Positions 51,058 through 58,417 of a stretch of 64,000 nucleotides of DNA are shown here, one piece after another. The stretch comes from UBA6522 sp965221035. Its GTDB lineage: Bacteria; Pseudomonadota; Gammaproteobacteria; Steroidobacterales; Rariloculaceae. The notes under the pieces were generated by a model. It saw nothing but the letters and a program-made list of their open reading frames with translations. It did not search any database and was not told where the DNA came from. The DNA is taken from positions 3,100,001 to 3,164,000 of the forward strand of contig OZ244860.1 in the NCBI GenBank assembly GCA_965221035.1, read 5' to 3'. Made by a program: the position numbers and the translations under genes. The first letter of the stretch is position 1, and every line of letters starts with the position of its first letter.

Positions 51058-52290
51058 TTATTGCTTTTCGCTGCCGTCGACACGGCGGCGCAATTCCGCT
51101 CCCCGTTGCGCCACCATCTCCCTTTCCTGGCTCAAAATAAAGCTGAAATAGTTCGGCAGGGCCGCCTTGTAATTGGTTGTTCCCACCGGAGACCAGACGT
51201 AGTCCGTGTCGAGCATTTTCCGGAAGATTCTGTCCGTTTCCCCGCCGCTCCGTCCCTGCCTTTCTAGTTCTTCCTCAATCATCTCTTCCATGCGCAACTT
51301 GTTTACACCGTTGGCGCCTTGCAATCTCTTGGTGAGCGAGACCAGCAATCTGCCGTCCTCCTTCGACCACTGACCAAACCTGGACTGATACGCCAATTGC
51401 TTGCGCTTTTGGATCTCCGGCTGAACGATCTCCACGTCGGCGTCCTCGATCAAATTTCGCGTTGTTTTTTCCATGCCGCGATTCCAAAGCTCGCTCCCCC
51501 AGTACTGAATATAGGTCGGATAGCCTTGAGCATCTTCAACGACCATTTTCATGGCTTCCGGACTAACCTTTATCGACGAATTGGACAATGGGTAGGCAAT
51601 CGCCGCCTCTGAGTCCCTGTCGTCGAGCAGGTCCAGCGAAATATATTCGCTCCGTTCCTCGTACGACACCCCGGCCGCGCCAATCACATCCATCAGCAAT
51701 GGCTTGCCGGCAAAAACCCCGATGATCGGCCCATTTTTCTGCCTAATCATCTCGATATCGTCCATTATCGACGCCAATACCTCCGGATCCAGCCTGTGTG
51801 CCTCGTCGACCATAAACACCACGGGACGCTTGCGACACTTTTCCGCAAGGTTTCCACAGACTGCCGACCAGCTCTTTTCCTTTCTGCTCCATTGCGCAGA
51901 CACGACATTCAAATCCGCAACGACTCTCTCCGGCAACAAAGACTCCTTGAAGGAACCACCGATATCGTCAACAAGCGTCTTGCGCGCTTCCTCAATGGTT
52001 CGCATGGAATTGATGGCGGTCATTGCTACGGCCGCCTTCCCTTCATTGCCCTTCTTGAGTGACTTCAACTCCGCCTTGACGTGCTCAAGCAGGCTCGTCT
52101 TTCCTACCCCTCTCGGCCCGAAGATATGCACGTTGCTGGTGACCACCTCGCCGCCGACCGTCCTTCCAAGCAATCCGTACAACTTGTGTTTTTCGTCCTC
52201 GCGCCCAGCGAGAAAGGGCGGCACTTTTCCATGGCCCGTCGTGAACGGATTCGTCGCGATATTTCTCTTGCCGTTTTCCATTTCTCGCAC
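51058..52290 (-). CDS. AAA-type ATPase (orphan, MoxR/COG1672-like P-loop)
   Basis: A 410-residue protein, or 407 from the second Met at 52281. The N-terminal GHGKVPPFLAGREDE is followed by Walker A HIFGPRGVGKTSLLEHV (about 55-70), Walker B RPVVFMVDEAHRLD, and a sensor region IIGVFAGKPLLMDV. The C-terminal 150 residues look like a winged-helix region (GRLLVSLTKRLQGANGVNKL). This is the plan of STAND-like or Orc/Cdc6-like ATPases used in phage defence or regulation. No effector domain is fused. It is convergent with the vWA operon. Codon use is plainer and less GC-rich than in neighbours. Possibly acquired. Confidence 0.8.
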   Translation of the reverse strand: MREMENGKRNIATNPFTTGHGKVPPFLAGREDEKHKLYGLLGRTVGGEVVTSNVHIFGPRGVGKTSLLEHVKAELKSLKKGNEGKAAVAMTAINSMRTIEEARKTLVDDIGGSFKESLLPERVVADLNVVSAQWSRKEKSWSAVCGNLAEKCRKRPVVFMVDEAHRLDPEVLASIMDDIEMIRQKNGPIIGVFAGKPLLMDVIGAAGVSYEERSEYISLDLLDDRDSEAAIAYPLSNSSIKVSPEAMKMVVEDAQGYPTYIQYWGSELWNRGMEKTTRNLIEDADVEIVQPEIQKRKQLAYQSRFGQWSKEDGRLLVSLTKRLQGANGVNKLRMEEMIEEELERQGRSGGETDRIFRKMLDTDYVWSPVGTTNYKAALPNYFSFILSQEREMVAQRGAELRRRVDGSEKQ

Positions 52291-52368
52291 CTGCGAAACG
52301 CGTACGACGGGATGATTCCGCGCCTGATTCTATCAACTTGCATACTTGTGTCCGCATGTCGCGGGCGG

Positions 52369-54180
52369 TCAGGCGGGCTGGATCTTCGCGGAGGCCTCCG
52401 CGAGCGCCGCCCGGTGCCGCTGCATGATTTCCGCTGCCAGCGCGGCGCTGTTCCAGTCGTCGAAGACCACCTCGATGCGGCCTTCGGGATCGAAGTAGAA
52501 CATTTCGTTGCCGCTGAAGCTCACCGCCATCTGGTTCAGGAAGCTCTCGACCTCCAGGGTCCAGGCCACTCTCACGTGATTTTTGCCCTGTTCGACTATC
52601 TCGTAGTCGGCGCCAAGCACCTTCGGGAACAGCTTCTGGAAGTTGCGAAAGAACACGTCGAGGTTCCATTCCGTTACATACGGCTTCGTGCCCTTCATGG
52701 CCTCGAAGTGCGGCGTCTCGGTGAAGAGCGCCTTCCACCCCCCCTTGTCGTGTTCGCGGATGGCGTCGAAATACCGCTCCACCGTGGCCGTCATCCGGGC
52801 CGGGTCGCAACGGGCCGTCGGCAGCCGGTAGACGTACTTGTCCGCCGCGCCATGCTCGGTTTCCTGTTCCTGGATGACGATGCCGGAGTGGTCGGCGAAA
52901 GCCAGGTTTGTCCACAGTGTCAGCGAGTCGAGGGCGGTCGCCAGTTCCCGCAGGAGGGGCAGGGCGGCGATCTCCCCCAACGAGAGGATCCGGAAACCCG
53001 CCGTGCCGATCACGGTGGTTCCCAGGACGTTCTGGACCAGGTGGGCATGGTGCGACATCGACTCGTTGATGGTCTTGGCCAGCGTCTTGAACGCCTGCAA
53101 CAGGCGGTGTTCCGGCATGAATTCGACGGGGTTGGCTAGCACGACGAAGCAGTCCAGGCCACGATGCTTCAGCTGCTGCCGAAACAGCCAGAAGTGGTCG
53201 TCGACGACCGACTTTCGCGCCTGCGCGCGCACCGACTGGATGCCGCTGGCGTCGCGCAGCGCGATGCGCAACGGCGCGTAGTCCAGCTGGCCCATCTCGC
53301 CCAGCATGCTGATGGTGCGCTCGAACGGCTTCATGAAGCGGGATGCCAGCAGCACATGCCGTTCGGCCGCCGCGTAGTCGGCCGTGAACAGGAACGCTTC
53401 GGCCCGGTCGAGTTCCACCAGCAGCGCTTCCAGGATGCCTTCGCAGCACTGATGCACGCGGACGAAGATGGGGTCCTCGACGTAGCGTCGGCGACGGTCC
53501 GGCGTATACATGCCGTGCACGAGGCTCGGCCGGATCCATCTGTCGTAGTCGAGGCCGGGCCGGCTCCGAGAACGGGTCAGACCAAGCTGGAAACCGAGCG
53601 CCCGGACCGCCAGGTCGTGGCGCGACCGGAGCGTCGACTTGATCCGCGTGCCGTTGGCGACCCGATCCAGCTTCCTGATGACACGGTTCCAGGCCGAGTC
53701 TTTCGAGGGCGGTCCGAAGAACTTCCGCGGTGGGTCGATTCCCTCCCCGTGTTCGAACGCGAGATCCGCGATCAGCGTCAGAATGGACGCGACCGACGCC
53801 GCCACGACATCGACTTTCGCAGCGTCGTTGATGTACTCACGCGCCCCGGTCTCGTCTAGCGTGTCCTCCAGGATCTTGAGGGCGACCTCCAGGCTGACCA
53901 ACACCGGTCCGACCTGCGCCGCGAGGGGCCAGCCCTCCATTTTCGGCCAGACCTCTTCCACCCGCGCGGTCTGCACATAGACGTTGTACTCGCGGTGGTC
54001 GCCTCGGGCCTTGTAGGGCGAACGTTCGGTAGCCTCCGGGAACTCTTCGACTGTCTTCGCCACCGTTGCTCCAATCTGTGCAGCCGGATTCACCGTGTCC
54101 GGCGTCTTGCCCCCTGATCTCTGTCCGGTTGTTCGCCGGTCGTCGGCGACGTCCGCAAGCGCAACGTATACGGCGGCCAC
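52369..54180 (-). CDS. Tryptophan 2,3-dioxygenase-like heme protein fused to a SnoaL/NTF2-like domain
   Basis: A 603-residue protein. Residues about 75-410 show the TDO superfamily pattern: VRVHQCCEGILEALLVELDR with a distal-type His243, an all-helical core (ADYAAAERHVLLASRFMKPF), RDASGIQSVRAQ (SGxQS, 312-316) and SHHAHLVQNVLGTTVIGTAG with a candidate proximal His378 four residues before Val, as in TDO. Residues about 455-585 form a SnoaL-like domain: MTATVERYFDAIREHDKGGW, KALFTETPHFEAM, VRVAWTLEVESFLNQ, MFYFDPEGRIEVVFDDW. TDO-fold proteins cleave or oxygenate indoles and phenols. I do not know a characterised member with this fusion. The first 50 residues are variable. Start at 54180; hipA ends 7 bp upstream on the same strand. 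Confidence 0.68.
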   Translation of the reverse strand: MAAVYVALADVADDRRTTGQRSGGKTPDTVNPAAQIGATVAKTVEEFPEATERSPYKARGDHREYNVYVQTARVEEVWPKMEGWPLAAQVGPVLVSLEVALKILEDTLDETGAREYINDAAKVDVVAASVASILTLIADLAFEHGEGIDPPRKFFGPPSKDSAWNRVIRKLDRVANGTRIKSTLRSRHDLAVRALGFQLGLTRSRSRPGLDYDRWIRPSLVHGMYTPDRRRRYVEDPIFVRVHQCCEGILEALLVELDRAEAFLFTADYAAAERHVLLASRFMKPFERTISMLGEMGQLDYAPLRIALRDASGIQSVRAQARKSVVDDHFWLFRQQLKHRGLDCFVVLANPVEFMPEHRLLQAFKTLAKTINESMSHHAHLVQNVLGTTVIGTAGFRILSLGEIAALPLLRELATALDSLTLWTNLAFADHSGIVIQEQETEHGAADKYVYRLPTARCDPARMTATVERYFDAIREHDKGGWKALFTETPHFEAMKGTKPYVTEWNLDVFFRNFQKLFPKVLGADYEIVEQGKNHVRVAWTLEVESFLNQMAVSFSGNEMFYFDPEGRIEVVFDDWNSAALAAEIMQRHRAALAEASAKIQPA

Positions 54181-54187
54181 GGTGGCG

Positions 54188-55459
54188 TCAAGGCGCTTGC
54201 GGAAGGCTTTGTGAGGTTCGAATCAACACCGTCGCAATGCGCGAACGGGACTGGTCGCCCACATCGCAGGCGCTGGCGAATCGTTCCCAGTCCGCCACGG
54301 CGCCGGTGACCCGGTCAATGATTCCGCGTATGTCCCTTTCGACCAGGTCGGCGTGCCGGCCAAGGGTTGTCAGGTGATCCCGTGTTATGCCTTCGCCTTG
54401 GCCCAATACGGAGGTGGAGTGCTCGCCGCCGGGACCGGGCGCAAAGGTCAGGTCATAGGCGGGTGCCAGGCGCCAGTTTCCGTCTCGGCCCATCAGGTAG
54501 GTGAATTGCCTGGCGTGATCGTCACGGTTGTGGGCCAGGACGTTGAACACCGCCAGCGTGTACATGGCACGGCATTCGCGGTGGTCGCGGGTGAGGCCGC
54601 GGGTCAGGGAGATCAGGTCCCGGTAATCCAGCGACGGCAGGCGGGCGTCGGCGTACAACAGGCCGCTGGCGGTGTGCGCGTGTAGCCGTTCGGCACCCTT
54701 GCGATCAAAACGCTGCGAGGCGAAGTAGGCGTGGCCGACGCTGGCGTCGGCACCGGTCAGCAAGCGTGTTTCGGGAACGCGGACTCCGGCGGCCCGAGCC
54801 ATGTCGGCGTACGCTTGCTCGATGCGAGCCGCGTCCACCGGGTCGCCGGCGCCTCTGAATTTCACCAGGTAGGGGATGTGGCCCGCCGGAGCAGGGTCGG
54901 CATCGTGGATGGCGTGGCCGTGCACATTGATCGCGACCAGGGCTTTCGGGCGTGCCCCGCCCGGAGAGCCGCCGGCCCGGCCGAGTTCGGACAGAACATC
55001 CCCGACTCCGCCTTCCAGGACGGTGCGGGCGCCTGCCGCGAGGCGGTCCAGATCCGCCACGGCCTCCGTCTTGTCCCATACGTCAACGACCGGTTCATAG
55101 CAAAGGGCGCCCATTCCGCGGTCGCCGACACAGGCCAGGCGGTCGACCGGTGACAGTGTTGCCGGTTCGATGTCGAGTTGGCGGGCGCGAAGATCCACCA
55201 GCAGGCGACCCCAGCCGTCCGGGAGGCTGTCGTTGAAGACACCGTGCAGCCCCTCGAAGGCGGCGCGGTCGTGGGGACGGACAAGCATCGGCCCGACTTC
55301 ATGATGGACGGGCGATATCGGCAGCGGCGAAGCCAGGAAATCATCGTCGAATTCCAACCAGACGGTGCGGTCCCGATACGCGAGACGGCCCACCTTGCGG
55401 ACCTCCCGGGGAGACCAGCGCAAGGTGACGCTTAGCGGCGTGCCACGGGGAAGTTTCAC
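54188..55459 (-). CDS. hipA: HipA-family Ser/Thr kinase toxin
   Basis: A 423-residue protein, GTG start at 55459 overlapping the hipB stop by GTGA. HipA features: VGRLAYRDRTVWLEFDDDFL at the N-terminus, FNDSLPDGWGRLLVD, a phosphate-binding-type GGARPKALVAI, YLVKFRG with the ATP Lys, the catalytic NVLAHNRDDHARQF (N-x-x-D-H) and the Mg-binding APAYDLTFAPG. Length is normal (E. coli HipA 440). Characterised HipA phosphorylates GltX and halts translation. Catalytic residues are intact. The downstream TDO-like gene is only 7 bp away and could be cotranscribed. Confidence 0.93.
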   Translation of the reverse strand: MKLPRGTPLSVTLRWSPREVRKVGRLAYRDRTVWLEFDDDFLASPLPISPVHHEVGPMLVRPHDRAAFEGLHGVFNDSLPDGWGRLLVDLRARQLDIEPATLSPVDRLACVGDRGMGALCYEPVVDVWDKTEAVADLDRLAAGARTVLEGGVGDVLSELGRAGGSPGGARPKALVAINVHGHAIHDADPAPAGHIPYLVKFRGAGDPVDAARIEQAYADMARAAGVRVPETRLLTGADASVGHAYFASQRFDRKGAERLHAHTASGLLYADARLPSLDYRDLISLTRGLTRDHRECRAMYTLAVFNVLAHNRDDHARQFTYLMGRDGNWRLAPAYDLTFAPGPGGEHSTSVLGQGEGITRDHLTTLGRHADLVERDIRGIIDRVTGAVADWERFASACDVGDQSRSRIATVLIRTSQSLPQAP

Positions 55460-55758
55460 TTGATCCGCCCCCGCATTCGCCGAACGGGAATTGCCAGCAC
55501 CTGGTCCAGGCTGGTGTATTCCGGTTCCGTCAGAAGTCCATCCAGCGCGGCATCATCCCCGAGCGCCACCAGCAGGCGGATGAAGGAGACGAGGGATACC
55601 GCTCCTGTGCGTTCGAACCGTTTGAGCGTGCCGAGAGGCACCCCGGACCGCTGCGCAAGGCCTTCCTGACTGAGATTCCGTTCCAGTCGTCGCTTTCTGG
55701 TGCGGTCCGCCAGCTCGACCGCGATTTCATCCGGGGAGAAAATAGTGGATATATTCAT
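55456..55758 (-). CDS. hipB: HipB-like Xre-family antitoxin
   Basis: The start at ATG 55758 (MNISTIFSPDEIAVELADRT) gives 100 residues. The helix-turn-helix is RLERNLSQEGLAQRSGVPLG with TLKRFERTG as recognition helix and its flank. The tail LDQVLAIPVRRMRGRIK is typical of HipB partners. Order hipB-hipA with overlap matches characterised modules. The inverted repeat at its start codon is a natural operator. Confidence 0.88.
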   Translation of the reverse strand: MNISTIFSPDEIAVELADRTRKRRLERNLSQEGLAQRSGVPLGTLKRFERTGAVSLVSFIRLLVALGDDAALDGLLTEPEYTSLDQVLAIPVRRMRGRIK

Positions 55759-55759
55759 G

Positions 55760-55790
55760 GCTGTAATTACCGCGACTAAGCTATTACAGC
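55760..55790. promoter_or_regulatory. Candidate HipB operator: inverted repeat GCTGTAAT-N15-ATTACAGC
   Basis: Perfect 8-bp arms (55760-55767, 55783-55790) lie immediately upstream of the hipB ATG, in an AT-rich island. A weaker match extends the arms on both sides. Binding by HipB here would cover the promoter or the ribosome site. The site was found by reading; its use by HipB is inferred from position. Confidence 0.6.
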
Positions 55791-55920
55791 TCATATTTTA
55801 TCTTCAAATGAAGCGGGATGCCTTTCGATCCGTCGTCTGTCTTGTTCGTTCGAGCAGATCGGGTGTCTGGATGGACCGACGGAAGCGCCCGGAAAGCTGC
55901 GTGCGTCCCGTTGGTCCCGT

Positions 55921-56304
55921 TCAGGCCATCAGTGTGGGGACGTCATAGCGAGGAATACGGGCGTCCCGGGTTACGAGGGTCAGGCCCTCAACTTGGGCTT
56001 GAGCGATCAGAAACCGGTCAAATGGATCACGATGATGCATTGGGAGATTGCTCGCTCGCTCGGCGTGTTGAAACGTCAGGGGCAAGTGCGTGAATCCCCT
56101 GTCGACGACCAGCCCTGCCAACTTGTCAGGAGCATTGAGAGTGCCTTTCGCGCGCTTCGCGCCGATTTCCCATCCGGTAACGGCGCTGACGAAGACGTCA
56201 TTGCGCGGTTCGGTGATCGCCGCGCGAGCAATTTCGGTGAGTTCCGTTACGTTTGACAGCGACCAGAGTAAAGCGTGGGTATCGAGCAACAGGCGTCGCA
56301 CCAT
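55921..56304 (-). CDS. vapC: VapC-family PIN-domain toxin
   Basis: The start at ATG 56304 overlaps the antitoxin stop (TGATG) and gives 127 residues. PIN catalytic residues are kept: LLLDTHALLW (Asp6), VSAVTGWEIGAKRAKG (Glu), HHRDPFDRFLIAQAQ (Asp-x-Phe-Asp) and LVTRDARIPRYDV. This is the subtype that pairs with Phd-like antitoxins. Likely RNase acting on tRNA or rRNA. Looks intact. Confidence 0.9.
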   Translation of the reverse strand: MVRRLLLDTHALLWSLSNVTELTEIARAAITEPRNDVFVSAVTGWEIGAKRAKGTLNAPDKLAGLVVDRGFTHLPLTFQHAERASNLPMHHRDPFDRFLIAQAQVEGLTLVTRDARIPRYDVPTLMA

Positions 56305-56573
56305 CAATCCTCTTCGGGGCCGCAATCCTCCTGCGGGAAGACTTTCGAGTTTTCAATCGCCTTGATGAGTTCCTCGTCGTCGTCGTCAAAGTCTATAGAC
56401 ATCCGGATTTGGCCTTCCAGGCCGCCGAGTTTCCTTGGTTCCAGACGGTCTCGAAAGGGCGTGAGGCGCAACCACGGCTCGCCCGACCTCGCAATCACGA
56501 TGTCTTCTCCCTCCCAAGCCAGCTTTCCCAGCTTGGAGAGCTGCGACTTCGCTTCGTGCATGTTTACCTTCAT
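56304..56573 (-). CDS. Phd/YefM-type antitoxin of the VapC pair
   Basis: An 89-residue protein. The N-terminus MKVNMHEAKSQLSKLGKLAW is the Phd signature, then EGEDIVIARSGEPWLRLTPF. The acidic tail (DFDDDDEELIKAIENSKVF) should bind VapC. The upstream region holds two direct TAGCTAAGTC repeats for autoregulation. Confidence 0.9.
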   Translation of the reverse strand: MKVNMHEAKSQLSKLGKLAWEGEDIVIARSGEPWLRLTPFRDRLEPRKLGGLEGQIRMSIDFDDDDEELIKAIENSKVFPQEDCGPEED

Positions 56574-56597
56574 GGAAACGTCCCCAGAAAAAAAGCG

Positions 56598-56617
56598 TAG
56601 CTAAGTCTAGCTAAGTC
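56598..56617. promoter_or_regulatory. Direct 10-bp repeats upstream of the Phd antitoxin
   Basis: TAGCTAAGTC occurs twice in tandem with no spacing, 25 bp before the Phd ATG on the minus strand. Each copy contains the palindrome TAGCTA. Placement fits an antitoxin operator, and there is no coding reason for the repeat. Confidence 0.5.
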
Positions 56618-56685
56618 AGATGGGCGAATGCAAGCCCTTAAAGGTTTTGATGCACTCGCTACACTTTATCGTATCGGCCTTATAC

Positions 56686-56698
56686 GGCAGAATCTGCC
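56686..56698. promoter_or_regulatory. Candidate ParD operator: GGCAGA-A-TCTGCC
   Basis: A perfect 6-bp inverted repeat with a one-base centre lies 27 bp before the ParD ATG. Just upstream is an AT-rich stretch with TTATAC, usable as a -10 box. Likely a small RHH operator. Confidence 0.4.
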
Positions 56699-56724
56699 AT
56701 TATCGAGCATACAGGGATTCGATT

Positions 56725-56973
56725 ATGCCTAACGTAAACCTACCCAAGCAGATAGGAGCCCATGTTCGTGGGCAGATCAAGTCGGGCGCTTGTGCGAATT
56801 CGAGCGAAGTCATACACGCGGGAATCCGTTCGCTCAATTATCGGGATGGCGCGCACCAGTTCTATGCGTTGAAAATGGAGCTTGAAGAAGCGGTGTGGGA
56901 CGCCGAGGCCGGAGGATTTGAGGCGTTCGATGCCGTGGCATATGAGCCGGACGCTGCCGAGCGATTGTCGTAA
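56725..56973 (+). CDS. ParD-family antitoxin without an intact toxin gene
   Basis: The start at ATG 56725 gives 82 residues: MPNVNLPKQIGAHVRGQIKS, then GACANSSEVIHAGIRSLNYR, the ribbon-helix-helix of CC2985-type ParD. An acidic tail follows (LEEAVWDAEAGGFEAF). A ParE gene normally overlaps its end. Here the next 70 bp read VVRLSRRTALRRL in one frame, faintly like a ParE N-terminus, and then the darT remnant begins. So the toxin has probably been lost. Confidence 0.82.
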   Translation: MPNVNLPKQIGAHVRGQIKSGACANSSEVIHAGIRSLNYRDGAHQFYALKMELEEAVWDAEAGGFEAFDAVAYEPDAAERLS

Positions 56974-57044
56974 GGACAAGGTGGTCAGATTGTCTCGGCG
57001 TACGGCCCTGAGACGACTGGTCTCGTCCCTTACCCGAGTTGATC

Positions 57045-57158
57045 ATGTCAACGCCTTCCCAGCCGAAGATTTACCATATTGTCCATGTGGACCGGCTGCC
57101 ATCCATAGTAAGAGATGGCGCTCTATGGTCGGATACACTCGTGCGACAACACGCAACC
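57045..57158 (+). pseudogene. darT: darT remnant: first ~38 codons of a DarT ADP-ribosyltransferase
   Basis: From ATG 57045 the frame reads MSTPSQPKIYHIVHVDRLPS and continues IVRDGALWSDTLV. This is the conserved start of DarT, which contains the NAD-binding KIYHITHVDNLPSI-type motif. It then runs straight into the ATG of darG. An intact DarT has about 200 residues, so the central and catalytic regions (with the key Glu) are deleted. It cannot modify DNA. Confidence 0.8.
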
Positions 57159-57159
57159 G

Positions 57160-58245
57160 ATGATTCGTTTCACAACGGGCAACATTCTCGCAGAAGATGC
57201 CGAGGCCTTGGTCAACACGGTCAACTGCGTGGGAGTCATGGGGCGGGGAGTCGCGCTGCAATTCAAGAAGGCCTACCCGGAGAATTTCCGCGCCTACGCG
57301 AAAGCCTGTAAACAGGGCGACGTGCGACCGGGCCGCATGTTCGTCTTCGAGACAGGCGAACTCGGCAACCCTCGCTAAATCATCAATTTTCCGACCAAGC
57401 GGCACTGGCGTGGCAACAGCCGGATCGAAGACATAGAGTCCGGCCTCAATAGTCTTGTGAACGTCATTCGCGAGCTTGGAATCCGGACCATCGCTGTACC
57501 TCCACTCGGCAGCGGCTTGGGAGGCCTCGATTGGAGCGATGTGCGTCACCGCATAGCGGCGGCCTTGGAGGATTTCCACAACCTGAAAGTTGTCGTTTTG
57601 GAGCCGTGGGACGCTCAAAATACAAAGTCCATACACCATGGCCGCGACGTGCCCAGGATGACGCCGGGGAGGGCTGCAATGGTCGGACTCATGGACCGTT
57701 ACATTCGAGGCTTGCTCGACCCAGTCGTGACGTTGCTGGAAGTCCATAAACTCCTTTATTTTTTACAAGTCGCAGGCCAAGGATTGAGTCTTCGGTATGC
57801 CAAGGGACCGTATGGTCCGTATGCGGAAAACCTGCGGCATGTCCTCAACATGATCGAGGGGCATTTCATTTTCGGATACGGCGACGGAGGCGATAGGCCG
57901 GACAAACGTTTGAAACTCGTTCCCGGTGCCATAGAGGATGCTGAAGATGTGCTTGGTCGTTCTCCCAAGACGCGCGAGCGATTCGACAAGGTGGCGGATC
58001 TGGTCAGCGGATTCGAATCGGCCTTTGGGCTGGAGTTGTTGGCAACCGTGCATTGGGTACTAGAGCACGACAATCCCGCGTCGCCAGATGATCTAGTCGC
58101 GCTGACCTTCGCGTGGAACGAACGCAAGAAGCGATTCTCGCCACGGCAGATTAATCTTGCATTGGATGTTTTGCGAGACAAGGGATGGGTGGAGGACTCT
58201 GGCTTCCCGGGACAGTCGAATCCCGGAACGCACTACAGGAGTTGA
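57160..58245 (+). pseudogene. darG: darG antitoxin with one in-frame nonsense codon
   Basis: From ATG 57160, the macrodomain reads MIRFTTGNILAEDAEALVNT, GVMGRGVALQFKKAYPENF, then GELGNPR and TAA at codon 73. The same frame resumes as IINFPTKRHWRGNSRIEDIE, IAVPPLGSGLGGLDWSDVR and a helical C-terminal domain (LLEVHKLLYFLQVAGQGLSL, YAKGPYGPYAENLRHVL) to TGA 58245. The expected residue at the stop is Tyr (NPRYIINF), one base from TAA. Without the stop the product would be 361 residues, normal for full-length DarG. Translation could restart at an internal ATG/GTG (57457) and still make the C-terminal domain. DarG normally removes ADP-ribose from thymidines and binds DarT. Confidence 0.85.
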
Positions 58246-58417
58246 CCGCTCAGTTCGTTCCAAAGACTTCTGGGGACACTTCATGTTGAAGACGCCCCGC
58301 CACAATTCATCATTTTTCCCACGCTCCTCGCCCGTATCCATCACCGTGTTGACCGTGTGACGGGCTTCAATGTCGACGTGCAAGAAAGCACGGGCAGACA
58401 GACAAAGGAGCATCGCC

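Noticed and set aside
54210..54230. GGTTCGAATC, like a tRNA T-loop.
   Set aside because: No acceptor, D or anticodon arms can be folded around it, and it lies inside the hipA coding region.
57457..58245. A separate gene of 262 codons starting at 57457.
   Set aside because: It is the same frame as darG and continues its macrodomain after one TAA, so it is treated as the 3' part of a darG pseudogene.
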